Source of the DNA: Nemania diffusa
Lineage: Eukaryota; Ascomycota; Sordariomycetes; Xylariales; Xylariaceae
Direction of reading: 5' to 3'
Assembly: GCA_038501195.1 (NCBI GenBank)
Contig: JBBPUQ010000002.1
Coordinates: 2,232,001 to 2,296,000, forward strand
DNA: 64,000 bases
Shown here: positions 49,231 through 62,911 of the stretch, piece after piece
Layout of the letters: each line of letters opens with the position of its first letter
Numbering within the stretch: position 1 is the stretch's first letter
The notes under the pieces: generated by a model
Databases searched by the model: none
What the model was told of the DNA's origin: nothing
What the model saw: the letters and a program-made list of their open reading frames with translations, nothing else
Program-made: the position numbers and the translations under genes

Positions 49231-50350
49231 GTTGGGCTTGTCTCTTGAGAGGATTTTGGCGACGGGTGACAGAGTGTACAAGCAACCAAGCTTCCAATTC
49301 GAGCGTGGGGTATTTCTAGCAAAATTCTAGCATGTTTGGGGGCACTATTAAAAGGCAATGTCTATTCTAAAGATGACGTGAATCATCTTCAATAGGTTTA
49401 AGATTGGACCGAGGAGGCTTGGTTTCCTTATATGTAGGTAGCCACTTTATCGATAGGTGATAGGTATCTGGTAGCGCGATGAATCAAAGTACCTAGATAC
49501 ATGGGCAGGTTCTAATACCAGTACTCTACAGAAACCTAACCTTTCTTCCCCACATGCTATCGGATTGGGGATTGACTTTTGTTCCGCCTAGACCTGCCAC
49601 CTTTCATTCCTGAACCTTAATCTCGTTGAATAGGAACGCACTATCTATGCTATTATAACTTAGTTTTAACATTTATCACAAAACGAAAGACCATAGGCCT
49701 AAAGTTTAGACTAATCAGATTTAATATACTCAAACCTGTGCTATTTTGTAAACATGCTATGTTACAACTTATTTGGTGAAGCACAGCTATGGTAGATAGG
49801 GTAAGAGGTTCTAAGGTAGTTATAAAAGGTGGTAGGTCTAGGTAAGCAGCATACCTAATACATAAACGGCAAGTCAACTCCACTATTTTTTCGCGACCAG
49901 TACGGTTGCCTCCCCAACGCACAGCAACCTGCATCTAGGTATGTTAGGTAAATGAACAAGCTCTAAGCTAGCCAATCCATCATCCACCGAACACCTTTCT
50001 TCCTGTGCCTAATGACCAGTTTGCAATTATCTTGTCGACGACTTTTCTCTCTTGCTGTTCATGGTGAGGGTATCTGGGTTGTCTAGATTCAATTTCTTCA
50101 ACCAGCGTGAATTTATTACCGTCTCCCATGCTCTTACAGGCTTACACGTGAGTCCTTGTGTTTGTTTTTCCTTCTCCCCCAAACACACTACAGAGGCCTT
50201 CAAACCCAATATACAGTGCTCAAGACCACCACACTTCGCACCCAACTAACTAACTTAATTTGACACAGGACTCGAACAAACATTTAGGTCACTCTATTAT
50301 CTGGCTTGACTCGTCATCCTATCAACAAGTCAGCATCGACCAACTCCCAG
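49231..50350. other. Divergent promoter region of OPA3 and Polo-like kinase genes
   Basis: 1.1 kb without a supportable gene; TAGGTA units near 49432-49500 and a CT-rich leader near 50130-50190. A TTG-initiated extension of the kinase frame to 50306 is not used. Confidence 0.55.
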
Positions 50351-53300
50351 ATGGCGGATCGACTCCAAGCTGCAAAGCAAGGAGCTTACACTGACGCCTT
50401 ATCGCCCCGGGACGCCAACGTCCAACTACCTAGCCGCGCCATCGAATCCGCAAAACCAAGAGCAGCCCTGGCTTCTAAGGCCCCCCCGAGGGAAAAGGAG
50501 CCCCCTCTTCAGCCACCTAAACAGGTCTACGAACCTCCAAGCGCCGATCGCAAAGATGGGGCTGTTTACCAGGTCGGCAAGATGTTGGGGAAGGGGGGCT
50601 TTGCGGTATGCTACGAGGGCCAGCTGCCAGGGCATAGGAAGAAGTATGCTCTTAAGATCGTAAGGAGCAAGATGCAGTCTAAAATGGAGCAAAAGGTGTG
50701 TTTCGTCTTTACTATATTGACTATACCGAAACAACACTAACACTCTAATCAGTTCCAAACCGAACTACAAATTCACTCCAAGATGAAACATCAAAATATT
50801 GTCCAATTTCTGAGGGCCTTCTCGTTCGACAGCTGCACCTACCTTGTGTTAGAACTGTGTCCGAACGGCTCTCTGATGGACATGGTTAAGCGTAGGAAAG
50901 GTCTTACCGAGCCCGAGGTGCGATTTTACTCTATTCAGATTGCCGGCGCAATCAAATACATGCATGCCAAAGGCATCATTCACCGAGACTTGAAGATGGG
51001 CAATATTTTCCTAGATAGGAACATGAACACCAAGATAGGCGACTTCGGTCTGGCGGCGTTACTGGTTACTGGTAAAGACATGCAGACCATCCGCCGGACG
51101 ACCCTATGCGGCACGCCCAACTACATTGCGCCGGAGATCCTGGAGAAGGGTAGGAAAGGACACGACCATATGGTCGATATCTGGAGTCTGGGAATTATCA
51201 TGTAAGGCTCACTCTAACCTATCTGCTGCCAAGCTAACACCCTCATTAGGTTCGCTATGTTGACATCGAAACCCCCATTCCAATCTTCAACAACAAATGA
51301 GATCTATCGTCGAGCAAGAAACCGAGATTACGAATGGCCGGAACCGGGCAGCTCTAATAAATTCATATCCGAGGAGGCGAAGGATATCGTGGCTTCCATG
51401 CTAGAAGATGCAGATAAGCGACCAGATCCGGACACTATCGTTCAGCATTGCTTTTTTTCCTCCGGCTATGTCCCAACGTCATCTGAAATTACTATAAAAC
51501 TACGAGATTGCCCACCCGATGATGAACGCTTCTACGCAGTAGATGTTACTCCAAGGATGGCGTCGGAAGCCTCTCGCAATCTCGAAGACTTGTGTAGTAC
51601 CTGCGAAGTTGGGCCGTGGAACAAAACTCAGGCGACCTACAAGAGTACCTGGAGAGAAGTTGCGCTGGAAGAGCAAGCCGGATTAACACCCATTATTCCA
51701 CTGGCCGAAGGGATTGTTTATAGACCTTACGAAGATGTTAGTAAGGAGCTTGGGTTGACGCAAATTCCCATACGACCAACGCCCCAACCCATTGCCAGAT
51801 CCGCAGATGACGGGCACACGACGCAAACAACTACTACAGGGCTACTACGCGCTCCTCCGCAGAGTTTCGCAGCTCAACAAAGGACACAGAACAGACCGCC
51901 AAACCCGAGTACTGCACTGTCACAAGTTCAAACCCCGAACGACATAGCACCACCAGGTGCCAGTGGCGCGATGCGACAGCGAGCAAGGCGAGATCTTTCC
52001 CAGAGCTCGACGGTGAATACTCTTGCTAGAAAAGCAGTAAATGTGCCACCGACACTGTCGGAAACCTCAGGAACAAGGGTTACATCTGCGTCCCAAACCA
52101 CTTCATCAGAAACAAGAAAAGTCACACCTCAACCACGAGAAAATCCGAATCCAATCCCTCGACCAAGCACTTCCGAAACGAGAGTAAGCTCCTTATTTGG
52201 TTCCAAGGAGCGAGTGCTAGCAGTGCCAAACACAAAGCCCGACGTGGTATTAGACCGTCTTCGGAGTCTTCAAGGAGAGCTTGAGCGTGCTTTGAACTCC
52301 AGATCTATGGCCATTCTCGGGAAGACACCCACGCCATCACCTCCTCATATTGTAGTGAAATGGGTGGATTATTCAAACAAGTTCGGCTTGGGCTATATCC
52401 TAAACGATGGAAGCGTGGGTTGCGTTCTCAAGAGCATCCCTGGTAGCGCTGGAGGTGGAAAGACGGTCAAGCTTCCACCGAGCTGCATCCTTGTTCGGGG
52501 AGCCGAGCAGCATTGCTCACGGCGGCAAGATCCTGGCTATGGAGATCGCCACCAAATCGTGCCTATGAGCAATGAAATACAATTCTACGAAAATAATGGC
52601 GAGACTGGACTTTCTACGGTCTTTGTTCACCCTTCACAGTTCAAGATCGTTCCCAACGATGATGGTACACCGGGCAAAATTCCAACAGGCAACGATATCT
52701 ATGACTATAGAAAGCGAGAACATCTCGTCTTGTGGAAAAAGTTCGCTAATTACATGATGGCATACGGACGTGATCAGGATGGCACCGACACAACCGGACA
52801 GATAGAAAGCCCAACACCCTCTAAGCAAACAATGCCACCTGGTGATGTGGTCACTTTTTATCAACGTACCGGGGATGTTGGCTGCTGGGTTTTTGCAGAT
52901 GGCCATTTACAGTTTAACTTTCCCGACCACACCAAGCTCGTGCTCGATGCGACGGGTACTTGGTGTCATTTTTGGCATCTTCCCCAGAGATCGGCTGAGA
53001 AACTGGCAGCAACAGGGCAACTCGAAGAATTCGCGCTTGACGAACGAGGTGTCTTGTCATTCCCGGTTCAGACTCTGCTGAATTTCACAACCAAGCCAGC
53101 TATGCGGCCTGCGCGCAACCCAACCCGGAAGCGTCCGGAAATCGACCCTGAGATCCAGGGAATCCCAGGGGCTAACGATTTCCGCCGCAAAATCGAGTTC
53201 ATCGTGGGCATTCTCAAGGAGTGGACAGCGAATAATGGCCTCGGTAATAGTAGGATGGACCGCGAGCATCGCCTGATGTGGATGGGTAGCCGCGAAACGG

Positions 53301-53440
53301 TGCACAGTGGCCCAAGCAAACATGTCTGGGTAACGATTGGAGCGAGATGGGGTGACAGCAGGTACTCTGCTGTTGTCGATCCGAAGGCTCCCGGCGTGTT
53401 AGGCGAAGAGATTGAATCGAAGTCGTCACCGAGCGCTTAA
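50351..53440 (+). CDS. Polo-like kinase (Cdc5/Plo1/PlkA type)
   Basis: Ser/Thr kinase controlling mitotic entry, spindle and septation. Exons by eye: 50351-50695, 50753-51201, 51250-53440, giving 994 residues, longer than yeast Cdc5 (705). Kinase domain about 73-330: GKGGFAVCY loop (80-88), Lys102, HRDLKMGN with Asp194, DFG at 212-214, activation-loop Thr232 in TTLCGTPNYIAPE. The linker (about 440-620) is Ser/Thr/Pro/Gln-rich. Polo box 1 has WVDYSNKFGLGYILND with Trp636; polo box 2 has FPDHTKLVL with His825 and Lys827, the pair that binds phosphopeptides. Kinase and phosphopeptide-binding residues are intact. ATG 50351 is the first ATG in frame. Confidence 0.96.
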
Positions 53441-54679
53441 GTAAACTTAATGGGAATAATGTATTAGCATCAGCTGATCGATGAATTGGCTGGCCTTACG
53501 GAAGGCACGTGTGTCTTCCTATGTTGATGAGGGAATGAGGCGTTTTTGTCACGACGGTTGTCATTTTGTCCAGGGACGATTCAAGCATGGCGTAGAGTGT
53601 ATATAAAGTAATATATTTGCTCTCCGAGTCTATAAATAGATATACCCTATCTTCTTAGTCCTATTGTTTACACTATGTGATCATTGACAAAGTGAATAGT
53701 TACTCGCGCATGTTACTCATACTCGACAAAGGTAGAGCCAGGTTAAATATTCTTACGGTTACGTCGGACAGGCATGTATCTACCTACTTACGTAAGATAG
53801 CTACCATAATTTTAGGCCATTCTTAACAATAATCTCTTTATCTCGTAGAACCTAATTTATATAGCCGTCACATTCTCTAGAGAAACATCTATTACGACTG
53901 CTGACTAGTTTTGAATTGCTCATACTACAGGTCGAGCTCGGCCTTCATCCAGGCACCGGCGTCAACTACTAAACTGGGCAAACAGACATGAAGCCTCAAG
54001 TCTGCTGTACATCTTCCTTCCTCACGGTGATCTACATTTGATTGCTCAAGTTGAGGAGCCATGTTTAGTTCACCATAGTAAGAACCGGACGGTATTGATA
54101 CCGGATTGCCACAGCCAAACCTCCTTTGGCGTGCGGTTTAGATTTAAGTATTAATGAGTAGTTGTAGCTAGTAAGAGGAATATGCGGGGGTATGTACAAT
54201 AAAAGATGTACGAACGCACGGTGAGAAGGACAAGCAAGACGCGACCTCTTCCGCAGCGCCTTTGGGTATTGTCATCCATCCTCCTGACTTCGTGCCGTAA
54301 ACCCGTCCCATCGCGGGCTTTCTGTATCCACAACCCAGGAGACGGTTTAAATATGGAAAATGAGGCTGCAAAAGAGCAAACGCCGAACATGCTCTCTGGA
54401 CCGCAGGATCGTCACTGCGTCGCAGCATGCAGATGCAAGAGTTATTTTTTGGTAAACCTAGAAAGAAACGAGAGCCAACCCGCCTCGAGCCCTTCTAGAG
54501 ATCAAATGAAAGCACCCGAGAGTCTTATCCACGATCCCTCTAATCCCACCCTTTGATGTCTCAATCCGACCCACATTGAGACGAGGCCGGATTCAATTGA
54601 CGATGTTCCTAGTTGCAGATAGTATTCAAAAGACCACCAACTGAGAAGATCTCCCTTTTCACGTCCCATAGACCACCGT
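53441..54679. other. Intergenic between convergent genes
   Basis: 1.2 kb, AT-rich near 53600-53900, no supportable gene; overlapping frames at 54151-54556 contradict one another. Confidence 0.55.
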
Positions 54680-57045
54680 CTACATGACTACACACTCTTT
54701 ATCCTCCTTGCCCTGGCTCTTCCTCATTTTCGCGCTTTTGGCGGGTGCGACCTCCATAGGTGTCCCGCCACTCACAGCTAGACGAATAGCCTGCAGCCTC
54801 TGTTTTGCGCGTTCGTCGCCAGCATCGGCTGCCTTAACATACCACACATTAGCCTCTAGTATATCACGACGACATCCAATGCCCATTTCGGTGAAGTATC
54901 CGACGGCATACTGCGCCTTCACAAAGTCTACTCATATTTTGATTAGCCGGAAACCCCGTAGTAGAAATTGAACCACTTACCAAGCTCTGCGGAGCGGCGC
55001 GCCCATTCGTAAGCTTCTTCTTCGTCCTTTTCGAGGATGGGATCTGCCCCTACTAGGTACCAAGCGCAGAGACCCATCATAGCGGCAGCGTGTCCATGTT
55101 CCGCTGCGCCAGTGTAGAAATGAACGCTGAGTGCTGGATCCCGAGGGCAGTTCAGCTTTCCGTGCTCGTAGGCATCGCCCATTCGGTAGCCAGCCTCCGG
55201 GTGGCCGAGCTCAGCAGCTTGTGTGAATAATTCGGCCGCGTAGCTCTCGTCTTTGAAGATATCGTCGCCGTAGCCTGTCTCATACATCGTACCAAGCTGG
55301 TAAGGAGCCGAGTTATACATGGCATCAGCGGTTTCAGTGGCTCTTTTGAGCCACTTGATGCCCTCTCGGTATCGGTTCTCGCCCAGATCCCCAGACAGAC
55401 ATGCCTTCCCGAGTCTCGTCATCGCGCCGGGATGGTTCTTTGATGCGGCGGTCCTTAAAAACTGAACTGCTTTGGCCGGGTCTTTCCTACAACCCCATCC
55501 AAACTCGTAGCACAATCCAGCTCGGTAACCTGACTCAGCGTGCCCGTGCTTCGCAGCAAGGACAAAGAGGGGAAATGCTGCGTTGTAATCCTCTTTGCCT
55601 TTATTGAAGAGGCCTGACGCATACCCATCTGCAAGGTAATATTGGGCAAACGGATATCCGCCACTTGCTAACCTTGTTAGAATACTTTTAGCTTCCCGGA
55701 TCAACTCCGTTGATGATGACTCCACCCCACCCTTCTGTGAACCTTGTTTTGAGCTTGACGTTCTCCGGGAAGGTTCGTCGTAGTCAAGGCCTTGTTCCTG
55801 CGCTGTAGATATTAGGAATACCGCAAAGGAATATTGAATGGAAAAGTCATTTGTCTTCTTCACATTCTGCCTATACATCTCAAGCGTCTTCTGCGAGCTT
55901 AACAGGGAAGCGTTATTCCCCACATTGTTTCGTAAATAGGAGTTATCAAATGTGATAGGAGCCGGCGCAGGTTGAGGGTATGGGATATTTAATAGTTCCC
56001 CGTACGACGAAGCTCTATGGTCAGGAGACCTGCGGTTTTGAGAAGGACCACGAGCATGAGCGCCGCCAAGGGCAGGAGAGCGTCCCCGTTGGCCAAATTC
56101 AGAATATAATGAATAGGAGGATGGCGGCCGCGGTAGCGAGCTTCTCCTTACGTAATACGAATTCGGCGTTAGGTGGCGGTTGATTGCCAAGGCACTCTCG
56201 GCGCCATCAGGTGTAGACGAACCCCGAGAGACCGTGTCTATGGGAACACTTGAGACGCGAGGTTGAAAAGGCTGGTGGTGGTAGTGCAGTCGGGGGACGG
56301 GCGGCTCTTCTAGTATCGTATCCTCTATGACGGATTCCTTTAATGATATGCTATCTGATGGGACCTGGCTTCCCGACGCCTCATTCAGTCCCCCTGACAG
56401 TGAGCTGGCGCTTGTCTCGACAGATGATTCCGTTGAGGCTTGTTGGCGGGTGCTGATCGTAGTATCTGATTCGCGACTGTGTCGGTTCGGATCATGATTA
56501 GAGCCCGTATCTTGAATGCTTCCATTTTCCTGTTCCAGGGGGGCGGAGGCATCATCATAGCCGTGATTGCGACTTATTTGCATGATGCTGAGACTTGGCG
56601 CTTTTTCCTGCCCTGTACTGTGTGGTAAATCTACTGCAAATGTCGATGGTAACGGTTTATCTAAGCTTTGCTTCTTGGACGGGAATGCATGCTGTACTTG
56701 GCCTTGAATGTACATAGGACTGTGAGGTGGTGGTGTGGGCGCAACAGGTGATATTGGTAGTTCTCGATCTTGGCCGGATACGTGCCTCGTATTTGTGAAT
56801 TGACCATTTTGGATAACCCCATTGGCTGGCTGCGCCCATTTCTCGGATTGCAAATCGACTCTTATAGGAGATGCAGGAATATTCCTCCTAATAGGCGACC
56901 CTGTGCTAGGCTCCGTGGCCAGGGAGTGTGTGTAGTCATGATACAGAGTTACTCCTGACCGAGCTGACGCTGGTGACCCTGACGCTGGAACAGGCTTTCG
57001 TTGTATCGACCTCGGGGGAGACGGCGTGGAATTTACGGTTGCCAT
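54680..57045 (-). CDS. SKT5/CHS4-like chitin synthase activator with Sel1 repeats and CaaX end
   Basis: In yeast Skt5/Chs4 is the activating partner that brings chitin synthase Chs3 to the plasma membrane and septum. Exons by eye (minus): 57045-54981 and 54927-54680, giving 770 residues. The first 390 or so residues are Ser/Pro-rich and probably disordered. A conserved segment follows (RQNVKKTNDFSIQYSFAVFL), then about seven Sel1 repeats from roughly 450 to 735 (for example GHAESGYRAGLCYEFGWGC, PEAGYRMGDAYEHGKLNCPRD, KAQYAVGYFTEMGIGC). The C-terminus is basic and ends CVVM, a farnesylation (CaaX) box as in Chs4. ATG 57045 is the first ATG; upstream in-frame codons open from TTG only. It is divergent from a class IV chitin synthase gene, its expected partner type. 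Confidence 0.92.
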
Positions 57046-57860
57046 TGCTGAGGCAGCGCTGCAAGCCGTTCTAGCCAAGTCCCACGATGGTGTGGCCCTG
57101 AGGACAACGACTCGAGTGGAATGCTACCGAGTTTCCTAGGGTCGGCACCGGAGTGGTGGGATAAGCAAGCGGCAACGTCCTTCCTAATGTGACCGCACAG
57201 CTCTCATATGCATCGGCTCGGGGGTACGTCGAGATTGTTGTCGTAGTGGTGGCTGTTTTCTTGTTGCACCGGCTCGGTCTGGCGCGAGGGACGACGTACG
57301 TGTACGACAGGAGGTAGCAGACAGCAGACGGTAGACTCCAGCAGCCCACAGCGGATAACAGGCAGACGAGGGAGGCGGCTCTATGCTCTATGGTGCTGAA
57401 AAAGGCGTGGTACCGAACCGATGAACGGCAAATGCGGCAAGACTACGCGTAATACAAGCTGGTATTGTAAACGACTGGTCTCTCTATCTCGTGTTTAACG
57501 CAATATGATGCTGGCTGGGCGACAAAGAAACTGCGTCGTCGGGGAATATGGCAGGCAACGGAATATAGCTGGCAGTGCTCGCGAGGTATCGTCGTGGCCG
57601 AAAGGAAAATGTTGGATAACTAGGGTCGAAACTGACTCGGTCGACTTGCACGCCAAAGTTCGGACCAAACAAAAGGAGGGCGACAGCGACGTCTATCAAT
57701 CAAGCAATCAATCAATCAATGCAACGCAACAGTACCGATCTAGGTGTAGTAGTAGCAACAACGACAACAACGGTAACAACAGTGGTGGTAGTGTTAATAG
57801 GTGTGGTGCAAAGAGCAGGGCTGTGGCCTGTTGGTTGGAGAATGCAGAAAAAGGGTAATA

Positions 57861-57956
57861 GGCAAGTCAAGTAAGTAAGGTAAGTAAGTATACGTACCTA
57901 CTTTAGGTAGATGGAGTTAGGTACCTACCTTACCTACCTAGGTAAGGTAGGTAGTC
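57861..57956. repeat. Dense TAGGTA/TACCTA array
   Basis: Starts as GTAAGTAAGG units and turns into TAGGTACCTACCTTACCTACC-type units with nested palindromes. The densest copy of the motif family in the window. Confidence 0.8.
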
Positions 57957-60900
57957 TAGTCCTGAAGTATGTAGGTCTCTCTCGCCCGCAGCCTGCAGGC
58001 GCCTTGTCTGCCTTTCTGCCTACCCTACATACATCTAGCCATACCGCTAATTGATCAGCTCTCAGGGTCTTTCATGGTTCTGTACCCAGCATTCCGCGCC
58101 TTCATACAGTGTGGCGGCGCCGGATGACTCCAGCCTGCAGTACAGCGCCAAGTGCGTGCTGTAAGGAGGGTCTATAGTGCAGATTAGCTGGTTTTAGGGA
58201 CCTGAGCTTCCAGTGTTTAGGTACATAACCTAGAGGTACGTTACATATGTACATTAGGTAGTTGCTAAACCTGTTTAGGGGCCATCATATGTTATATGCA
58301 CAACACATACATCATACATTTGCTTTTTTTTTAAACATCTCGGCCAAACCAAGTCTCTCCATAAAGCCCAGAGCATTGGTACACTTTATCAATCTATAAA
58401 GTTACCATGACATGGTGAATTGGCGAATCTATCTGACAGATATGCATGTCGCATTTAAAGTAGTCGCCAAATATACTCTGTACGTAGTTGCTGTTCAGTA
58501 AAACGTACCTTGTCAGGTATTCTTGGCACGCTAACTCGTTGGCCACCGTGGGCTACTTGGCTAGATGTATCTCGTTTTTTGATAATTGCATAGAAAACCC
58601 CCCGGCAAACTCGCGGTTGACCCTGGCTGCAAACCCTCGCCGCGAGCCTTGCCTAGCGCGGGTACTTGACTAGGCACGTCTTATACCCCTACACACCAGT
58701 ACTGCTACCTGTGTTGGCTTAGCTCCAATGTCTAGAAAATCTCCGGTTAGCTTGAAGCCCCTAAACTAGACCCGCTGAAAAATAAAGGGCCCAGCCATCC
58801 TGTACCGTACTTACCAGGTAGGTATCTACATCCTGTCTGCTACCTACTACAAGAGTAGGTAGATCATCCGAGGAGAAAAAGTCGCAATTTGATGTCAGAC
58901 ACAGAATGAGCGCCAAAATGAGACCCCAGCATCGTTCGTATTTGTAGCACACCACACTTAGGTATTGTTGTGGGAATAAAGCCCCTCTGTAATAGCGGCA
59001 GTCTTGCATAGTATCGTTCGTATCGAGTCTGGAGATGCCCCGCCAAGGAACTAAGTACGAGCACATAGTCGATGTTCCAGAATATAAGTCACCAACCCCT
59101 CAGTTGTCTTAGTTTACCAGCATTTTAAGTGTTCGTCAAATGATTGATGTACGCCGTATGCTGGGTTGTAGATGGAAGCCTTGCATAAGCGGCGTCTGCC
59201 AAATTGTTATGTATATGATTATTATAACAGCATACTGTATATCGGCGTGGTCGGAATGGGACCATCGTCAGCTTACATACCCTACCTAAGCTATCACATT
59301 CTACTACCGAATACTCACTATGTGTAATGACGGTCAGAAGAGCCTCCGTCCTTGCTTTCAGCTCGCTGAGACTACTCCTCAGCTTCCACACAAGGCAGAA
59401 TCGGAGTGATAAGTTAGAGGGGCCTACAACTCAGCTTCATAAAACTAGCCCGGCTAGTGACACAGGTCATTTCTTCCACGTCGGAGACTACACCACTAAG
59501 TTAAATTATATACACAATAGTTGAATAGCGGTTGAATAGACCGTGGACCAACGTGCGTAGAAACGGTGTCTACCTCTTACGTACCTAAGTGACTTACCAT
59601 CGTCAAGGTAGCGCACGTACCAGTAGGTACTGTATGTAGCGAATGAATGGGATGTTAATATCAGGCCTGAGCCCACGTGCTGCTGAAGCCTACCCTCACT
59701 TGCTTCAACGTGCAGGATCAATTTTTTTTGTAACGCAGCTATCTCTTAAAGGTTATGCGTATATCTACCTACCCAGGTAGTTCAAGTCATCGGGCATGCT
59801 GTACTATACATCTCTATACTAGATCCTACACCACAGCTGCATATTGTTTTAAGTCCCTATATTCGGGCTCAGCCGTCTTATTAAGGACGTCATCGCCGTA
59901 TAAAAGTTAACCTGCGCTTTTACTGTAGGTAGTGAGTTAGGTAAGTACTCCCACAAAACTCATTGTCCTTCTTCGGTTCGGAGACCCACGAGCTTCAAAT
60001 TAATAGGTCTAGCTCCAGATGCTAGAGTGGACGAGAGGCAGCGATGGAGGAGAGGAAGCCAGGCTAGTCCTGTGGCATATCTCGTATTCTACAGAGTACC
60101 CAGCGGATCCTCCCAATTGATCGGATCTATCGGAGGCCCGTCTATCCACCAACGCATACCTATATGTATGTATGTATGTAGGTACAGTACTCACCGGTAC
60201 TGGTACTGACTTGTATTGCTGCCATTGCTCTGCTTTTGCTATTTATATACTTAATCAGCTAACTAGAAGAACCCGATCGCCTATTCGAGTGCTTATACGC
60301 AGTTCTTGTAAATCACGTACATACTTATGGACCCTTTTTGAGCAATAGCAGTGCAGAGTTATTATGTGTACACAGGTTGGTTGCAACCAGTGAGAAGGAT
60401 AAGCAAGCACACTTACCTACGAGGTAGTCTATGTAGGTAGGATTATTCGGTACCCCCTTGGCTCGCTTATCCTCGAGGACCTACCTCATTCGTCAAAGAC
60501 CTGTCATTGTGTTAAAGGCACATAATTACATACGCAGTACAGTATGTGTATGCAGTCGCTTCACTCGTTTACTTGCAATGCATATGAAAATACTCTGCCA
60601 TTCCGCGCGGAACACGGCTGATGGCCCATTCTGCAGGAGAACTGCCGGGTGGATGGATGCCCTGTATCATTCGAACACGGCCAACGCGGCTTGTCGAAAC
60701 AGCGCAGGAACAAGGAACACTTCTTGAAGGTGTTACATCGAGTTTACTAACCATAGTATAAGAACTTAAGACTTCGCTATGCTCCCAGACTGTTACAGAG
60801 AGACGGGGATAAATTGAGATAGATTTGCCAAAAACTAGCTGACATGGGGTAGTCGCATGATGATCGCCCCCAACATTTCCACGCCTTATATACTAAATTG

Positions 60901-62568
60901 CTTGTTTTCAACCTCTAGATTAGGTAGAGGGCGTTCGACTACTCTATTTATGCATATACCTATGCGTATCTCATACATAGTACCTAAATTTGCGAATTCG
61001 ATTCACTAAATCGAAGTTAGGTGGAACTCGGGGTGCACATGTCTTAACAACCTAGCATTTCACTGTACCTAGTGCATAATTGTATCCACGTCTTGGGGAG
61101 TCTCTCAAGTTATTATTGAAATATATCCATAGTTGCTCTAGAGTCTAGTTAGGACCTATTTGGTAATGGGGTTTGGTAAACTGCAAGATACTTGCTATTG
61201 TAGCTTCTTTATTGACTAAACATCCCCGCGATGACGACACAAGTCAACAGGCACATACAGACCCCGATTGGTTCGGCTTGGCATTTTTGTCTTGTCAAAC
61301 AACACTCCAAGTTTACGTGCGACAATAATCTCCACTGGTTGATCTGGCGACGGCTTTGTCTCTGACGGCTGGGTCATCATGGGCTGGGAAAGTGGGAGCG
61401 GCTGCCTTGTGCCGCGTGCTGGCACGCTGAGAGCAACCTACCTATGGACACCCTCGAAGGAAATAAAAATATGCTTATATATCTAGAATACTAGCATACA
61501 GGATAAGACTAATTTAGGAACTTGGAAAAGAGATAAATATATGCTATAACGGTATAACTCATACAATAGCTATTGTACCAAAGTCTAGCTTCAAAGCTAC
61601 ATTAAAGTAAAAAGTCACCTAGGTAAGGACCGAAGATCGCCATACTGTGCCTTTTGCAGGGGACTCATCTCCCCCTTGACAATTCCTCGGTAAGTATCCA
61701 GGAACAGGCTCTTCTCTGTGGCAACGCATTTCTCAGTTCGCTCTCAGAAAGCAGCCAAGCCACCATATTTCACATCATCGGCGATTATTACTGCCTAGGT
61801 GCTACTCGCTACTGCTTTTTTATGATTAAACTGCGGTTGAATTCCGATGCCAACTCGTTTGCTATTAAAAAAATAAAATTCGTTGCGTCGCATATTCGAG
61901 CGATCTTGGCCTAAACTTTCATTCACATAACATTACGCCTTCGCTAAATTCCAATCGTGGCCCCCAAGCGTCGAGGTTACTAAACCGATCCCCCACGGCC
62001 CATAAACTGTCACTCATCGTATTCCTCACGCCGTCGCTGCCGCCCTTGTTCTTGCTACTACCATCGCCCATTGTCCGTCGTTCGTTCTTCGGGTGGCGTG
62101 TCACCTGCCCTATTGACTGACTGGTCGCATTGCCCTACTTACCTGGGCTGTTGCTATCGCTATTCTAAAAGTAGCCTCGACCAGTGCTTTCGATACTAGC
62201 GTATACAGCGTTTACACGGGCAGATCGTGCGAGATCGAGGCAAGCCGAAAACAGTGGAAACGTTACAGGGGCGGCTAGCAGCCTTTACAGCCTGTTTTTC
62301 CCCCATGCCCTTCTAATACCTTACCTAAATCAGGTACTGCATGCATGCATATAGGGCCCCATTGTACCTAGGTACTGCCCAACCACAGCAAACACAACCG
62401 GCCCTCCAGCCAGTCGTAACGTACAGGGTCCTGCACCTAACAAAAACGACAGGGTCTCTTTACCTGCTCAGCTCTGGTCGACGACTGTCTGTTGTCCACA
62501 ACAACCTTTGACCTGTGAGTAGCCGTCGCCCCGTAAGCCCTTCTCCCCATTGGTCTGTCGCACACCCA

Positions 62569-62630
62569 TACCACTACCACTACCACTACCAACCACCACT
62601 ACTACCACTACCACTCTCACCACCATCATT
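62569..62630 (+). repeat. CCACTA/CCA microsatellite
   Basis: Repeated ACCACT units on the plus strand, about 280 bases upstream of the chitin synthase ATG, probably inside its leader or promoter. Confidence 0.75.
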
Positions 62631-62911
62631 CTTGCTCTTCTGTGGTGTTGTGTTCCCACCGACACTATTGTCAATTTCACTCGCTCAAGTTCTTGTCATG
62701 TTTACATTAAATAAAAGCTCGCGATTTTCTTAGCCATTACGCGTTTGTCCACGTTAGGTCCCTAGTTAGGGGTCAACCTCATTGCTTGCTTGTTTGTGCC
62801 CCCTTCAACTTTCGTGCTGGTCACAACCTATGAATTGCCCTAGTCAAGGCCGACGTTTCTTCATGAGCAGTGCGAAATGCCATCTACTAACTCGACTGTA
62901 TACACAGGAGC

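Larger units (their letters stand above)
57046..62911. other. Long divergent intergenic region between SKT5-like and chitin synthase genes
   Basis: About 5.9 kb. The left 800 bases (SKT5-like leader) hold simple repeats: CAAT units near 57702-57720 and GTAGTAGTAG/CAACAACGA near 57746-57790. A dense TAGGTA/TACCTA array is at 57861-57956, a (TATG)n run near 60163-60180, and CCACTA repeats at 62569-62630 in the probable chitin synthase leader. Small frames (for example 61654-61914) lack any family and are not called. Confidence 0.55.
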
